This document shows positions 55,362 through 64,000 of a stretch of 64,000 nucleotides of DNA, piece by piece. How positions within the stretch are numbered: position 1 is the first letter of the stretch; every line of letters begins with the position of its first letter. Position numbers and translations under genes: made by a program. The notes below the pieces were generated by a model that was not told the DNA's origin, did not search any database, and saw only the letters and a program-made list of their open reading frames with translations. This stretch comes from Filimonas zeae (lineage in GTDB: Bacteria; Bacteroidota; Bacteroidia; Chitinophagales; Chitinophagaceae): NCBI RefSeq assembly GCF_014641615.1, contig NZ_BMIB01000005.1, forward strand, positions 262,150 through 326,149, in the 5' to 3' direction.

Positions 55362-56462
55362 ATGAGCCTTATAAAAGACATTTACTCTCCGGCCTTCTAT
55401 GCCTCCTTTTCCAACACAGTAGCGAAAGAAGTAACTGGTTTTGACAAGAAGGATTTTACAAAGCAGATTTTCAGCGATGCTTTCGCCCATATGGAATGGA
55501 AAGAGCGGATGCAGCATACCACCCGTGTACTACACAACTTTTTGCCTGAAAACTTTGCAGAAGCCACGCAGATAATAGCCGCTATTATTCAGCGCCTGCA
55601 GGCTAACCCTACCGGGGACACACTGGCTTATATATTCCTTGCCGACTATATTTCCGCTTACGGGTTAGATGATTTTGACAGTGCTGTTGCAGCTATGGAA
55701 ACCGTTACACAGTTTATCAGTTGTGAGTTTGCAGTAAGGCCTTTTCTGCTGAAATATGAAAAGGCAATGCTAAAGCAAATGAAGCTGTGGACCAAACATC
55801 CGAGCGATAAAGTAAGGCGCTTTGCCAGTGAAGGCAGCCGCCCACGCCTGCCCTGGGCAATGGCCATTTCTTCGCTGAAAAAAGATCCCGCCCCCATAAT
55901 ACCCATACTGGAAAATCTGAAAAACGATCCATCAGAATGGGTACGTAAAAGTGTTGCCAACAACCTGAACGACATAGCCAAAGACCATCCTGCCATTGTA
56001 CTGGATATTGCCGCACGCTGGAGTGGTAAAAGCAGCGAAACAGATGCTATTGTAAAACATGGCTGCCGTACGCTTTTAAAACAGGGCCATCCTGAGGTAT
56101 TGAAACACTATGGCCTTATCAGCAGCTGCCTCACTGTTTCTGCATTAAAAGTACTTACCCCGGAAGTGCCTGTTGGAGCGTATGTGGAATTCGGCTTCTC
56201 CGTAAAAAATGAGAGTGATACTGCACAAACAGTACGGCTGGAGTATGGCGTTTACTATAAAAAAGCAAAAGGCCACAACGCCCGGAAAGTTTTTAAAATA
56301 AGTGAACGGATATTACAACCCGGAGAAACCCTGAAAGTACAGCGGAAGCAATCTTTTAAATTAATTACCACCAGAGTGTTTTACCCAGGCCAGCACCAAC
56401 TGTCTGTGATTGTAAACGGAGAAGAAAAAGCGATAAAGAAGTTCACGCTCACTGAAGCATGA
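55362..56462 (+). CDS. AlkD-like DNA alkylation repair protein with extra C-terminal beta domain
   Basis: 366 residues. Residues ~10-250 are HEAT-like helical repeats as in AlkD glycosylases, with the conserved HPSDKVRRFASEGSRPRLPWA and DPSEWVRKSVANNLNDIAKDHP. These enzymes remove alkylated bases without base flipping. Residues ~265-366 are beta-rich (YVEFGFSVKNESDTAQTVRL, RILQPGETLKVQRKQSF, FYPGQHQLSVIVNGEE), an Ig-like addition absent from the ~235-residue Bacillus enzyme. It is convergent with uvrA. Confidence 0.88.
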   Translation: MSLIKDIYSPAFYASFSNTVAKEVTGFDKKDFTKQIFSDAFAHMEWKERMQHTTRVLHNFLPENFAEATQIIAAIIQRLQANPTGDTLAYIFLADYISAYGLDDFDSAVAAMETVTQFISCEFAVRPFLLKYEKAMLKQMKLWTKHPSDKVRRFASEGSRPRLPWAMAISSLKKDPAPIIPILENLKNDPSEWVRKSVANNLNDIAKDHPAIVLDIAARWSGKSSETDAIVKHGCRTLLKQGHPEVLKHYGLISSCLTVSALKVLTPEVPVGAYVEFGFSVKNESDTAQTVRLEYGVYYKKAKGHNARKVFKISERILQPGETLKVQRKQSFKLITTRVFYPGQHQLSVIVNGEEKAIKKFTLTEA

Positions 56463-56488
56463 GTTGATTAGCAGCGCTGTTGTTTTAA

Positions 56489-56547
56489 AAAGGTGGTTTG
56501 CTGCGTGCTTGTACTGTTTTCAGTATTGCCTGCCGCAAACCACCTTT
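56489..56547. terminator. Shared inverted repeat between the AlkD-like gene and uvrA
   Basis: AAAGGTGGTTTGC (56489-56501) pairs with GCAAACCACCTTT (56535-56547), 13 bp with a 33-nt loop, A-rich before and T-rich after. It lies between two converging stops, so it could end both transcripts. Confidence 0.6.
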
Positions 56548-56550
56548 ACT

Positions 56551-59496
56551 TTATAAAAATTTACCTGTGTAACTTTCCTTCACCTTCTTCAGTTCAGCAG
56601 GTATACCGGCAAACACCAGATTACCACCTGCATCGCCCGCCTCAGGGCCCAGATCAATTACCCAGTCGGCACTTTTAATTACATCAGTATTGTGTTCTAT
56701 CACCAGCAGAGAGTGCCCCTGCTCCACCAACGCCTGGAAAGAAGTCAGCAGCTTTTTAATATCGTGGAAATGTAAACCCGTGGTAGGCTCATCAAAAATG
56801 AACAGGATATGCCCCTGCGCTTTGCCTTTGCCCAGAAAACTGGCCAGCTTTACACGTTGCGCCTCGCCACCACTCAGCGTATCACTACTCTGGCCCAGCT
56901 TAATATAACCCAAGCCCACGTCATGCAGTGGCTGAATGGCTTTAGCCAGCGACTTCTCCTCGCTGAAAAACTCCACCGCTTCATCTACACTCATTTCCAG
57001 TACATCATACACACTCTTTCCTTTATATTGTACTTCCAGCACCTCCTCTTTAAAACGTTTGCCACCACAAACCTCACAGGTAAGGTGTACATCTGCCAGA
57101 AACTGCATTTCTACAATCTGTTCGCCTTCACCCTTACAGGTATCACAACGGCCACCATCTACGTTAAAAGAAAAGTGTTTAGGCTGAAAGCCACGCATTT
57201 TAGACAGCGGCTGTTTGGCAAACAAATCGCGGATATCATCATATGCTTTGATATACGTAACCGGGTTACTGCGCGATGATTTGCCTATCGGGTTCTGATC
57301 AACCAGTTCAATCTGGTTAATCATTTCCAGATCACCTTTTAACGCCTTGTGAAAACCTACCTTATCAGCAGGTTCACCTTTCAGTTTTTTGAGGGCAGGG
57401 TACAACACCTGTTTCACCAGCGTGGTTTTACCGCTACCGCTTACTCCACTTACCACACACAATACGTTTAACGGAAAGGTGGCAGTTACATCTTTCAGGT
57501 TATTCTGCCGGGCACCTTCTACCACAATACTGTTGCGCCATTTGCGTGGCTGACGGGGTGCATCAATAGTAAGCTCACCTTTAAGGTATTTACCGGTAAG
57601 GCTATCGGGGTCAGCAATCAGCTCATCATACGTTCCCGCTGCTACCACTTCACCCCCCAAATGAGAAGCCAGTGGCCCCATGTCAATAATATGATCCGCC
57701 TCGCGCATCATCATTTCATCGTGTTCTACCACCACAACCGTATTACCCAGCTCTTTCAGCTGCTTTAATACCGTAATCAGTTTTTCAGTATCTCTTGAAT
57801 GCAGCCCTATAGAAGGCTCATCTAATATGTACAATGAATTGGTGAGGTTACTACCCAGGCTGCGCGTAAGCTGTATACGCTGGCTTTCGCCACCACTGAG
57901 TGAGTTGGCCAGACGATTCAGGGTAAGGTAGCCCAGCCCCACATCTACCAACGTTTGCAGGCGCTGGTTAATCTCCAGCAAAATACGTTTGGCTATCTGC
58001 TGCTCATGCTCGTTCAGTGGCAAGCGGCTGTACCATTGCTGCAGGTCTTTCACCTGCCATTCGCATAGCTCACCAATATTTCTGCCATCTACCTTTACAT
58101 ATAAAGCTTCCTTCCTTAAACGGTAACCATTGCACTCCGGACAGGTGGTACGCCCGCGATAGCGGCTTAACAATACACGGTACTGTACTTTATACAGATT
58201 CTGTTCTACCTCCTTAAAAAAATCGCGGATACCAAACACAGTACCGCCACCATTCCACAGCATTTTATATTGCTCCGCAGTAAGGTCTGCAATGGGTTTG
58301 TGAATAGGAAAATCTATAGACCGTGCGCCTTTGATAAACTGATCGCGCCATGCCCCCAGCTTTTCTCCTTTCCACGGCGCTACACCACTTTCATATACAC
58401 TCAACCGCTTATCTGGTATTACCAGGTCTTCATCAATACCCAGCACCTGACCAAAGCCCTCACAGGTAGGACAGGCTCCGTAAGGGTTGTTAAAAGAAAA
58501 CAGGTTGGGTACCGGCTCTTCAAACGTTAATCCATCCAGTTCAAACCGGTTGCTGTAATGCAGCAGTTCGTGACCGTTTACTTCCAGAAACACTTCTCCC
58601 TCGCCTTCGTAAAAAGCAGTATTTACAGAGTCTGATAAACGGTGGATATCATCTTCGTCAAAAGCTTTGGTAACAATCCGATCTACCAGCAGGTAAACGC
58701 CACTATCCTTTATCTCCTCCTCTGTGCTCTCTGCCACCTTTACCTTTGTTTTGGTTTTGGCAGCGGCTTTCGCTTTTACAGGCAGCTTTTTCTTCAGGGT
58801 CTTTTCATCCATTTCCAGCAGGTCTTCAATACGCAGCAGCTCGCCAGCCGTTTGTTCTGAGCCGGCAGTAGCCCGCACATACATACGGCTAAAGCCCTTC
58901 TGCAGCAGAATATTCAGCTCTTCTCTGGCATCTCTGTTGGCATGTTGCTTAAACGGCACCAGAATAACAATACGCATACCTTCCGGCAACTCTTTAACAG
59001 CCTCTACCACATCAGTTACATCATCCTTTTTAACCTGCCTGCCGCTGATGGGCGATATGGTTCTGCCCACGCGGGCGTACATTAAACGAAAATAGTCGTA
59101 TATCTCCGTCATACTACCTACAGTACTACGGGGCGTACGGGTAATTACCTTTTGTTCTATGGCAATGGCCGGACACAGCCCCTTAATATAATCCACATCC
59201 GGCTTTACCATACGTGCCATAAACTGGCGCGCGTAGGCACTTAAACTTTCGGCATAGCGGCGCTGCCCCTCTGCAAAAAGCGTATCTATGGTAAGCGACG
59301 ATTTACCGCTACCCGATACTCCGGTTACCACAATAAATTTATTACGGGGAAAGGCGACTGTTACGTTTTTCAGATTATGGGTTCTGGCCCCTTTTACCAG
59401 TATCACATCCTTCTGCTCATCCTGCGGCGTTTCTGCATTCCGCTTTTTTACTTTTTCTGCTGCCGTAGTATTCTTTTTCATTCCCATTTTTATCAA
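56551..59496 (-). CDS. uvrA: Excinuclease ABC subunit A
   Basis: 981 residues, slightly longer than usual (~940). It scans DNA for bulky damage and loads UvrB. Two ABC ATPase modules: Walker A GVSGSGKSSL near residue 60 and GVSGSGKTTL near 660, signatures NSLSGGESQRI and DTLSGGEAQRV, Walker B ILDEPSIGLH and FDEPTTGLH. Zinc-binding pairs are present (CPTCEGFG, CPECNGYR, CDTCKGEG with CEVCGGKR). An unusual Lys/Ala/Thr-rich stretch (near residue 250, KAKAAAKTKTKVKV) lies in the UvrB-binding region. Other ATGs at the start (residues 4 and 6) are possible. Confidence 0.96.
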   Translation of the reverse strand: MIKMGMKKNTTAAEKVKKRNAETPQDEQKDVILVKGARTHNLKNVTVAFPRNKFIVVTGVSGSGKSSLTIDTLFAEGQRRYAESLSAYARQFMARMVKPDVDYIKGLCPAIAIEQKVITRTPRSTVGSMTEIYDYFRLMYARVGRTISPISGRQVKKDDVTDVVEAVKELPEGMRIVILVPFKQHANRDAREELNILLQKGFSRMYVRATAGSEQTAGELLRIEDLLEMDEKTLKKKLPVKAKAAAKTKTKVKVAESTEEEIKDSGVYLLVDRIVTKAFDEDDIHRLSDSVNTAFYEGEGEVFLEVNGHELLHYSNRFELDGLTFEEPVPNLFSFNNPYGACPTCEGFGQVLGIDEDLVIPDKRLSVYESGVAPWKGEKLGAWRDQFIKGARSIDFPIHKPIADLTAEQYKMLWNGGGTVFGIRDFFKEVEQNLYKVQYRVLLSRYRGRTTCPECNGYRLRKEALYVKVDGRNIGELCEWQVKDLQQWYSRLPLNEHEQQIAKRILLEINQRLQTLVDVGLGYLTLNRLANSLSGGESQRIQLTRSLGSNLTNSLYILDEPSIGLHSRDTEKLITVLKQLKELGNTVVVVEHDEMMMREADHIIDMGPLASHLGGEVVAAGTYDELIADPDSLTGKYLKGELTIDAPRQPRKWRNSIVVEGARQNNLKDVTATFPLNVLCVVSGVSGSGKTTLVKQVLYPALKKLKGEPADKVGFHKALKGDLEMINQIELVDQNPIGKSSRSNPVTYIKAYDDIRDLFAKQPLSKMRGFQPKHFSFNVDGGRCDTCKGEGEQIVEMQFLADVHLTCEVCGGKRFKEEVLEVQYKGKSVYDVLEMSVDEAVEFFSEEKSLAKAIQPLHDVGLGYIKLGQSSDTLSGGEAQRVKLASFLGKGKAQGHILFIFDEPTTGLHFHDIKKLLTSFQALVEQGHSLLVIEHNTDVIKSADWVIDLGPEAGDAGGNLVFAGIPAELKKVKESYTGKFL

Positions 59497-59710
59497 TTAC
59501 TGTACGCTACCACAATTTTTCCACTTTCAACCCTTATTTTCACATTTCTTTTACAATTGCCATGCAGCGGACTAGCGCGCATATTGTAAATTCACATTAC
59601 ATTCACAAACCTTAAAATTTCTCGCTGTATCGAATAAACCTCTACTCAGGCACAATTTTTATAACATCTATTAAGTTAGCCCGGTCGTAAAAACCCCGAA
59701 AACGCCCGTT

Positions 59711-60292
59711 ATGAGAAGGTTTAAGCATTATACCGACATTCAACTGATTCACGCTTTCCATGATGGAAATGTGCGTGCACTGGAAACGCTGATAATGCGT
59801 TATAAAGATAAACTGTTCAGTTCTATTTTGTTCCTGGTAAAGGACAAATACCTGGCAGAAGATCTTTTTCAGGAATCGTTTATTCGCATCATAGATACGC
59901 TAAGACAGAAACGCTACAACGAAGAAGGCAAATTTTTGCCCTGGGCCATCCGTATTGCCCATAACCTTTGTGTAGACCACTTTCGCAAGCTGAAAAGGCT
60001 TCCTGCCATAGTGGATAGCGATAACAACGACATTTTTGAGTGGCTGCAGATTGCGGAAGACAGTCCGGAACAGAAAATGATGCGCCAGCAAAGCCATGCT
60101 ACCGTACACAATATGTTGCAACAACTGCCTGAGGAACAAAGGGAAGTAATTGTATTGCGGCATTTTGGAGACCTTAGTTTTAAAGAAATTGCAGAAGCTA
60201 CGAACTGTAGCATTAATACTGCCCTGGGGCGCATGCGGTATGGACTTATTAACCTGCGGCGCATGATGACTGAGAAGCAAATTGCACTCTGA
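59711..60292 (+). CDS. ECF RNA polymerase sigma factor
   Basis: 193 residues: region 2 (ALETLIMRYKDKLFSSILFL, AEDLFQESFIRIIDTLRQ, FLPWAIRIAHNLCVDHFRK) and region 4 (LPEEQREVIVLRHFGDLSFK, EIAEATNCSINTALGRMRYG). This closely conserved form in Bacteroidota stands alone, with no anti-sigma gene beside it, unlike the two other ECF genes of the window. The 214 bp before it show no clear promoter. A terminator follows. Confidence 0.93.
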   Translation: MRRFKHYTDIQLIHAFHDGNVRALETLIMRYKDKLFSSILFLVKDKYLAEDLFQESFIRIIDTLRQKRYNEEGKFLPWAIRIAHNLCVDHFRKLKRLPAIVDSDNNDIFEWLQIAEDSPEQKMMRQQSHATVHNMLQQLPEEQREVIVLRHFGDLSFKEIAEATNCSINTALGRMRYGLINLRRMMTEKQIAL

Positions 60293-60324
60293 TACGCTTA
60301 CCTTATTACATACTTAAAGTAATC

Positions 60325-60348
60325 AGCAGCCTGCGGGCTGCTTTTTTT
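60325..60348 (+). terminator. Terminator of the lone ECF sigma gene
   Basis: AGCAGCC, TGCG loop, GGCTGCT, then seven Ts; 32 bp after the stop codon. Confidence 0.88.
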
Positions 60349-60473
60349 GCCCCCCTTTAAACGGTAATTCAACCACTTAACGCATATTAAAGGAATCTCA
60401 TACTTAAGCCAGGCATTATTTAACAGGTTATTGTGCTTTCGTGTAACTTACCTGAAAAATATATACAGAGCCT

Positions 60474-61364
60474 ATGCCCTCTATTGTAACCATTTCAGGC
60501 TTAACCAAGTTCTATGGAACCATACATGCGCTTGACAATGTATCGTTTGAAGTACCCCAGGGTAGCGTTTTTGGTATTCTGGGGCCTAACGGAAGTGGCA
60601 AAACCACCCTGCTGGGAATTATTACCGATGTGGTAAAAGCCAATGCCGGCAGTTTTACTTTTCTTGACCTGCCTTTTAGTGCAGATATGCGCAAGCAGGT
60701 GGGGGTATTGCTGGAAACGCCCAATTTCTACCACTATCTTTCTGCCGAACGCAACCTGCAGATTACTGCTGCCATTAAAGGCCGCGGAGAAAATGATATT
60801 GATACGGTTTTAAAAAAGGTAAACCTGTACGAAAGAAAGAGCAGCAAATTCAGCACATTTTCGTTGGGTATGAAGCAAAGGCTGGCCATTGCCGCTGCCC
60901 TGCTGGGTAACCCCAATGTGTTAATACTGGATGAGCCCACCAACGGCCTGGACCCTGTGGGCATTGCAGAAATACGCAACCTTATTACGTTGCTGGCCTC
61001 CGAAGGCAAAACCATTATTATGGCCAGCCACTTATTAGATGAGGTGGAAAAGGTATGTACGCACGTTGCCATTATGAAAAAGGGCAAGCTGCTTACCGCA
61101 GGCCATGTAGATGAAGTACTGGCTAATGAAGACATTGTGGAAGTTAGCGCCGCCGATCTGGCACAACTGGAAACTATTGTAAATACCTTACCGGAACTGA
61201 AGCAGGTGAAAAGACAAAACGGAAACCTGCAACTGTTTTACCCTATTGGAACTGCCAATATGGAAAACATTAACCGGCATTGCTTTAATAACGGCATTAC
61301 GTTAAGCCAGCTACAGTTGAAGAAGAAAAGCCTGGAAACAAAATTCATTGAACTTACCAACTAA
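60474..61364 (+). CDS. ABC transporter ATP-binding protein
   Basis: 296 residues: Walker A GPNGSGKTT, Q loop region VGVLLETPNFYHYL, signature FSLGMKQRLAIAAALLG, Walker B VLILDEPTNGLDP, H loop MASHLLDEVE. The order and the C-terminal extra domain are those of ABC-2 exporter ATPases of the bacitracin/gliding type. It is followed 13 bp later by its permease. Confidence 0.95.
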   Translation: MPSIVTISGLTKFYGTIHALDNVSFEVPQGSVFGILGPNGSGKTTLLGIITDVVKANAGSFTFLDLPFSADMRKQVGVLLETPNFYHYLSAERNLQITAAIKGRGENDIDTVLKKVNLYERKSSKFSTFSLGMKQRLAIAAALLGNPNVLILDEPTNGLDPVGIAEIRNLITLLASEGKTIIMASHLLDEVEKVCTHVAIMKKGKLLTAGHVDEVLANEDIVEVSAADLAQLETIVNTLPELKQVKRQNGNLQLFYPIGTANMENINRHCFNNGITLSQLQLKKKSLETKFIELTN

Positions 61365-61377
61365 CTCAGAACCTACT

Positions 61378-62184
61378 ATGATAATACGTCTCTTAAAAAT
61401 TGAATGGCTGAAGCTTAAGAATTATAAAACGTTCTGGATTATTCTGGCGCTGCTGGTAGCCTGCGTTGTGGGTATTAACTATGTTTATTTTGAACTGGTG
61501 AGCAGTAAAAACCAGGCATCGGGCGTAGTTAATATGGTATTAGGTACTCCCTTCCAGTTTCCCGATGTATGGCATACTGTTACACAGGTGGCCAGCTATA
61601 TGCTGTTTATACCCTCGCTGATAGTGGTTATTTTAACTACTAACGAATATAATTTTAAAACACACCGGCAGAATGTAATTGACGGATTAAGTAGAACCGA
61701 GTTTATTATTTCCAAGGTTTTGGTAATTGCTGCGCTGTCTATCGTTAGCCTGCTGATTGTATTTCTTACCGCACTGGTGTTTGGCTTATCCAGCGAGTTC
61801 AGCTATTTCAGCCTGGCAAACGCGGAGTATCTTTTCTATTTCTTTCTGCAATGTTTTACGTACATGAGCTTTGCCTTGTTATTAAGCCTGCTGTTAAAAC
61901 GCTCAGGCCTGGCAATTGCCCTGTTCTTCGTGTATATATGTATAGTGGAGAATATACTGGTAGCACTTATTAACAGAGCCGTAAGCGGCAACGTACTGGA
62001 AGGCCCTGGCTATTACTTTTTACTGGATGCCTCAGACAAACTGATTCCTGTAAAAAGCCTGCAAAAGATGATGCAGGGCAAAAACTTTTTGCCCCCAACC
62101 ATTAACCTGCTGGTAGCTACTTTTGTTTATCTGGGATTATTCCTGTTTTTGAGTAAAAGGAAATTTGAAACAGCTGATCTTTAA
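61378..62184 (+). CDS. ABC transporter permease (ABC-2 type)
   Basis: 268 residues from ATG 61378 (MIIRLLKIEWLKLKNYKTFW), after the ATPase stop; an ATG at 61348 would overlap the ATPase gene. Six hydrophobic helices are seen, with the typical TNEYNFKTHRQNVIDGLSRTEF motif of this family in the first cytoplasmic loop. Substrate unknown. It ends four bases into the convergent epimerase gene. Confidence 0.9.
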   Translation: MIIRLLKIEWLKLKNYKTFWIILALLVACVVGINYVYFELVSSKNQASGVVNMVLGTPFQFPDVWHTVTQVASYMLFIPSLIVVILTTNEYNFKTHRQNVIDGLSRTEFIISKVLVIAALSIVSLLIVFLTALVFGLSSEFSYFSLANAEYLFYFFLQCFTYMSFALLLSLLLKRSGLAIALFFVYICIVENILVALINRAVSGNVLEGPGYYFLLDASDKLIPVKSLQKMMQGKNFLPPTINLLVATFVYLGLFLFLSKRKFETADL

Positions 62185-63188
62185 TTATCATCCGCTTCAT
62201 CTTCTTTAAATACATCTGCTGCCGCAGGCGCAGGGTCTTCAGGAGCCTCTGCCGCGGCAGCTAACTGTTCCATAGCCGCCTCTACGGAGGGGTATAAGAA
62301 ACGGAAGCCCGCCTTACGTATATGCTCCGCACTTACCGTAGTGCTCTTTAACACCTCTACACTCATTTCGCCCAACGCCAGTTTTAATACAAAGGCCGGA
62401 ACATGAATAGCCATAAAAGGCTTGTGACGGCGATGCCCCGCCAGAGATAGTGTAATAGCTTTATTGCTTACCGGCGCGGGAGCCACGGCGTTATACACAC
62501 CTTCCAGTAGTTCATTTTCCAGTGCATACAAATACATACGGCATAGATCGTCCATATGAATCCAGCTTACAACCTGATCACCACCGCCCATTATGGTAGC
62601 TATATTGGCCATTTGTAATGGCTTCTTTATTTCAGCCAGAAAGCCACCTTTATTAGTTAAAGCAAGCCCGGTACGCAGAATCACCAATCGCTTACCCAGC
62701 TTTTTAAAAGGCTGTATACTTTCTTCCCACAAACGGCAGGTTTCGCCCAGGTAATCATTATTGGCAGGCGCAGACTCTTCAAAGCCAGCCCAGTTTTTGG
62801 AGCGCTGTTTACCATCCGGCCCATACCACCCTATACCGGAAGCACTGATTACTGCTTTTAAACGTATAGTATATTGTTCTGCAGATTTTACCAGCAGCGC
62901 GCTGCTTTGGGTGCGGCTATCAACAATTTCCTGTTTACGCTTTTTGCTCCAGCGCTTATCTGCCACACCAGCACCGGCAAGGTGTATTATATAATCAGCA
63001 TCTGCCACAGCAGAACCATCAATTACTCCCCTTTCCACATCCCAATGTTTATATACAACAGAAGGCTGCGCTTTGTGTGCAGCCGGATTACGGGTAAGTA
63101 TTACTACACTATACCCTTTCTGAACCAGCATTTGCGTAAGTCTGCTACCTACCAATCCCGTTCCGCCTGTTATAAGCACTGTTGCCAT
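62181..63188 (-). CDS. TIGR01777-family NAD(P)-dependent epimerase
   Basis: 335 residues from ATG 63188 (MATVLITGGTGLVGS); ATG 63194 adds two residues. Rossmann motif TGGTGLVGSRL, DYIIHLAGAGVADKRW, VISASGIGWYGPDG (family hallmark), and the C-terminal DUF1731 segment (GEMSVEVLKSTTVSAEHIRK, AGFRFLYPSVEAAM). An acidic Ala/Pro tail of ~25 residues ends the protein. The family is the SDR39U1/YfcH type, whose substrate is not established. Confidence 0.92.
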   Translation of the reverse strand: MATVLITGGTGLVGSRLTQMLVQKGYSVVILTRNPAAHKAQPSVVYKHWDVERGVIDGSAVADADYIIHLAGAGVADKRWSKKRKQEIVDSRTQSSALLVKSAEQYTIRLKAVISASGIGWYGPDGKQRSKNWAGFEESAPANNDYLGETCRLWEESIQPFKKLGKRLVILRTGLALTNKGGFLAEIKKPLQMANIATIMGGGDQVVSWIHMDDLCRMYLYALENELLEGVYNAVAPAPVSNKAITLSLAGHRRHKPFMAIHVPAFVLKLALGEMSVEVLKSTTVSAEHIRKAGFRFLYPSVEAAMEQLAAAAEAPEDPAPAAADVFKEDEADDN

Positions 63189-63230
63189 AAACATTTTTTA
63201 GATAAACAATATTACAAACTAAACACAACA

Positions 63231-63259
63231 AAAATCCCTCCCGGCAAAACGGGAGGGAC
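63231..63259 (-). terminator. Terminator of ftsZ
   Basis: Minus-strand TCCCTCCCG, 6-nt loop, CGGGAGGGA, then TTTTTG; 54 bp after the ftsZ stop. Confidence 0.85.
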
Positions 63260-63312
63260 ACAACAACTAAAAACACTATAAAATGTCAGAGATGCCTTGC
63301 ATCAGCGCCGGA

Positions 63313-64000
63313 TTAATCCGGCTTTTTACCGTCGAGAAACGTGTTAAGGGAAGAGATGCGCCCTTCATTGTTTTCGTCGGGTTTTACGGTGTACTTGCTG
63401 TAGAAGTTTTCTACAGAAGTCATCGTATTTCCAAATAAATCCATGTTCCTCCTTATGTAAGCAGGCACTGTTTCAAACTCATTATTCGGATCAGATGAGT
63501 TCATATTAAAGCTCAGCTTACGCAGCTTCTGAATACGTTCAGCAGCTCTGCGCTTCTGCTCTTCTTCATCATCCTGTATATCAAACGTAGAAATAGCAGG
63601 CCCTGCATATACTGGTGGCGCGTTATCCTTAATTACCAGCTCAAAACCAGCTTCATCTTCCTCTTTAGGCTCTGGCTGTACCGGTGGCTGCTGAGGAATA
63701 AAAGCAGGACGGGGCTGCTGTACAAAAGGCTGCGCTACAGGTTGCTGACCGGCATAAGGCTGCTGCAAACCAGGCTGCGCCTGTTGTTGTTGTTGCTGTT
63801 GTACCGGACGCTCCACATATTGCAGGGTGGGCTCTGTTGGCTGTGCAGGTTGTGCCGGCTTATTTTCGCCGGTAACATCTGTGCTCAGTTCAAAACGGAA
63901 CATGCCATCTGCATCCGGCTGCCTGCCCGATGCTACTGCATAGGGATCTTCCAGCGGGCGGGGCTCAGCAATTACTGCACGGCCCGAAGATGCATCAGAC
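63313..64000 (-). CDS. ftsZ: Cell-division protein FtsZ, C-terminal part
   Basis: The frame is open to the window edge, giving the last 228 residues; the GTPase core lies outside. What is seen is the Bacteroidota FtsZ tail: FRFELS, a Gln/Pro-rich linker with a run of seven Gln and several PxQQP units, an acidic segment (EPKEEDEAGFELVIKD), RKLSFNMNS, PAYIRRNMDLF, and the C-terminal peptide INT-like SLNTFLDGKKPD, which would bind FtsA or other membrane tethers. The assignment rests on this tail only, so it is less certain than a core match. Confidence 0.82.
   Translation of the reverse strand, partial: SDASSGRAVIAEPRPLEDPYAVASGRQPDADGMFRFELSTDVTGENKPAQPAQPTEPTLQYVERPVQQQQQQQAQPGLQQPYAGQQPVAQPFVQQPRPAFIPQQPPVQPEPKEEDEAGFELVIKDNAPPVYAGPAISTFDIQDDEEEQKRRAAERIQKLRKLSFNMNSSDPNNEFETVPAYIRRNMDLFGNTMTSVENFYSKYTVKPDENNEGRISSLNTFLDGKKPD

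Overview
This window is chromosomal DNA from a member of the Bacteroidota, most likely of the Chitinophagaceae. The reasons are a SusC/SusD pair with its own ECF sigma factor and FecR-type anti-sigma factor, two very large secreted proteins ending in type B (CHU_C) type IX secretion signals, DUF3127, DUF4293 and DUF5777 families, many lipoproteins, and promoters of the Bacteroidota form (TTTG, about 19 bp, TAnnTTTG). The TAnnTTTG form is clearest in front of both tRNA genes. Most genes on the left half are on the minus strand.

Layout. 1-8.4 kb: an ECF sigma factor, FecR, SusC, SusD and a secreted beta-propeller protein form one minus-strand operon. 8.5-9.5 kb: tRNA-Pro and an EamA transporter. 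9.6-22.6 kb: two translationally coupled giant surface proteins (2988 and 1363 residues) built from Ig-like, beta-helix, IgGFc-binding-like and PKD modules. 22.7-30 kb: three AraC-type regulators, one of them membrane bound, around a two-gene operon for a secreted propeller with a DnaJ-like zinc motif and a BNR-like lipoprotein. 30-33.5 kb: tRNA-Ser, dnaA and a 5'-nucleotidase split into two genes. 33.6-40 kb: housekeeping and envelope genes with a NatAB-like ABC transporter. 40-45 kb: a DUF5694 remnant and an operon led by an ECF sigma factor, followed by a membrane/beta-barrel fusion, an OB-fold protein, a cytochrome c lipoprotein, a YceI protein and a DUF5777 barrel. 45-50 kb: COG4315 lipoprotein, nitronate monooxygenase, sugar nucleotidyltransferase, glyA, DUF4293. 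50-50.6 kb: a structured non-coding stretch holding phased palindromes. 50.6-59.5 kb: DNA-repair genes (ligD, an AlkD-like protein, uvrA) with a TPR protein and a DUF2383 protein. 59.7-64 kb: another ECF sigma factor, a two-gene ABC transporter, a TIGR01777 epimerase and the C-terminal part of FtsZ.

The accessory regions with most to look at are: the giant adhesin-like pair with a candidate operator in front of it; the sigma factor overlapping a gene that joins an anti-sigma-like head, one membrane helix and an outer-membrane barrel; the secreted zinc-motif propeller operon; and an array of five 25-bp palindromes placed at exact multiples of 21 bp. None of these can be called a new system from sequence alone, and family names were assigned by recognition, without a database search.
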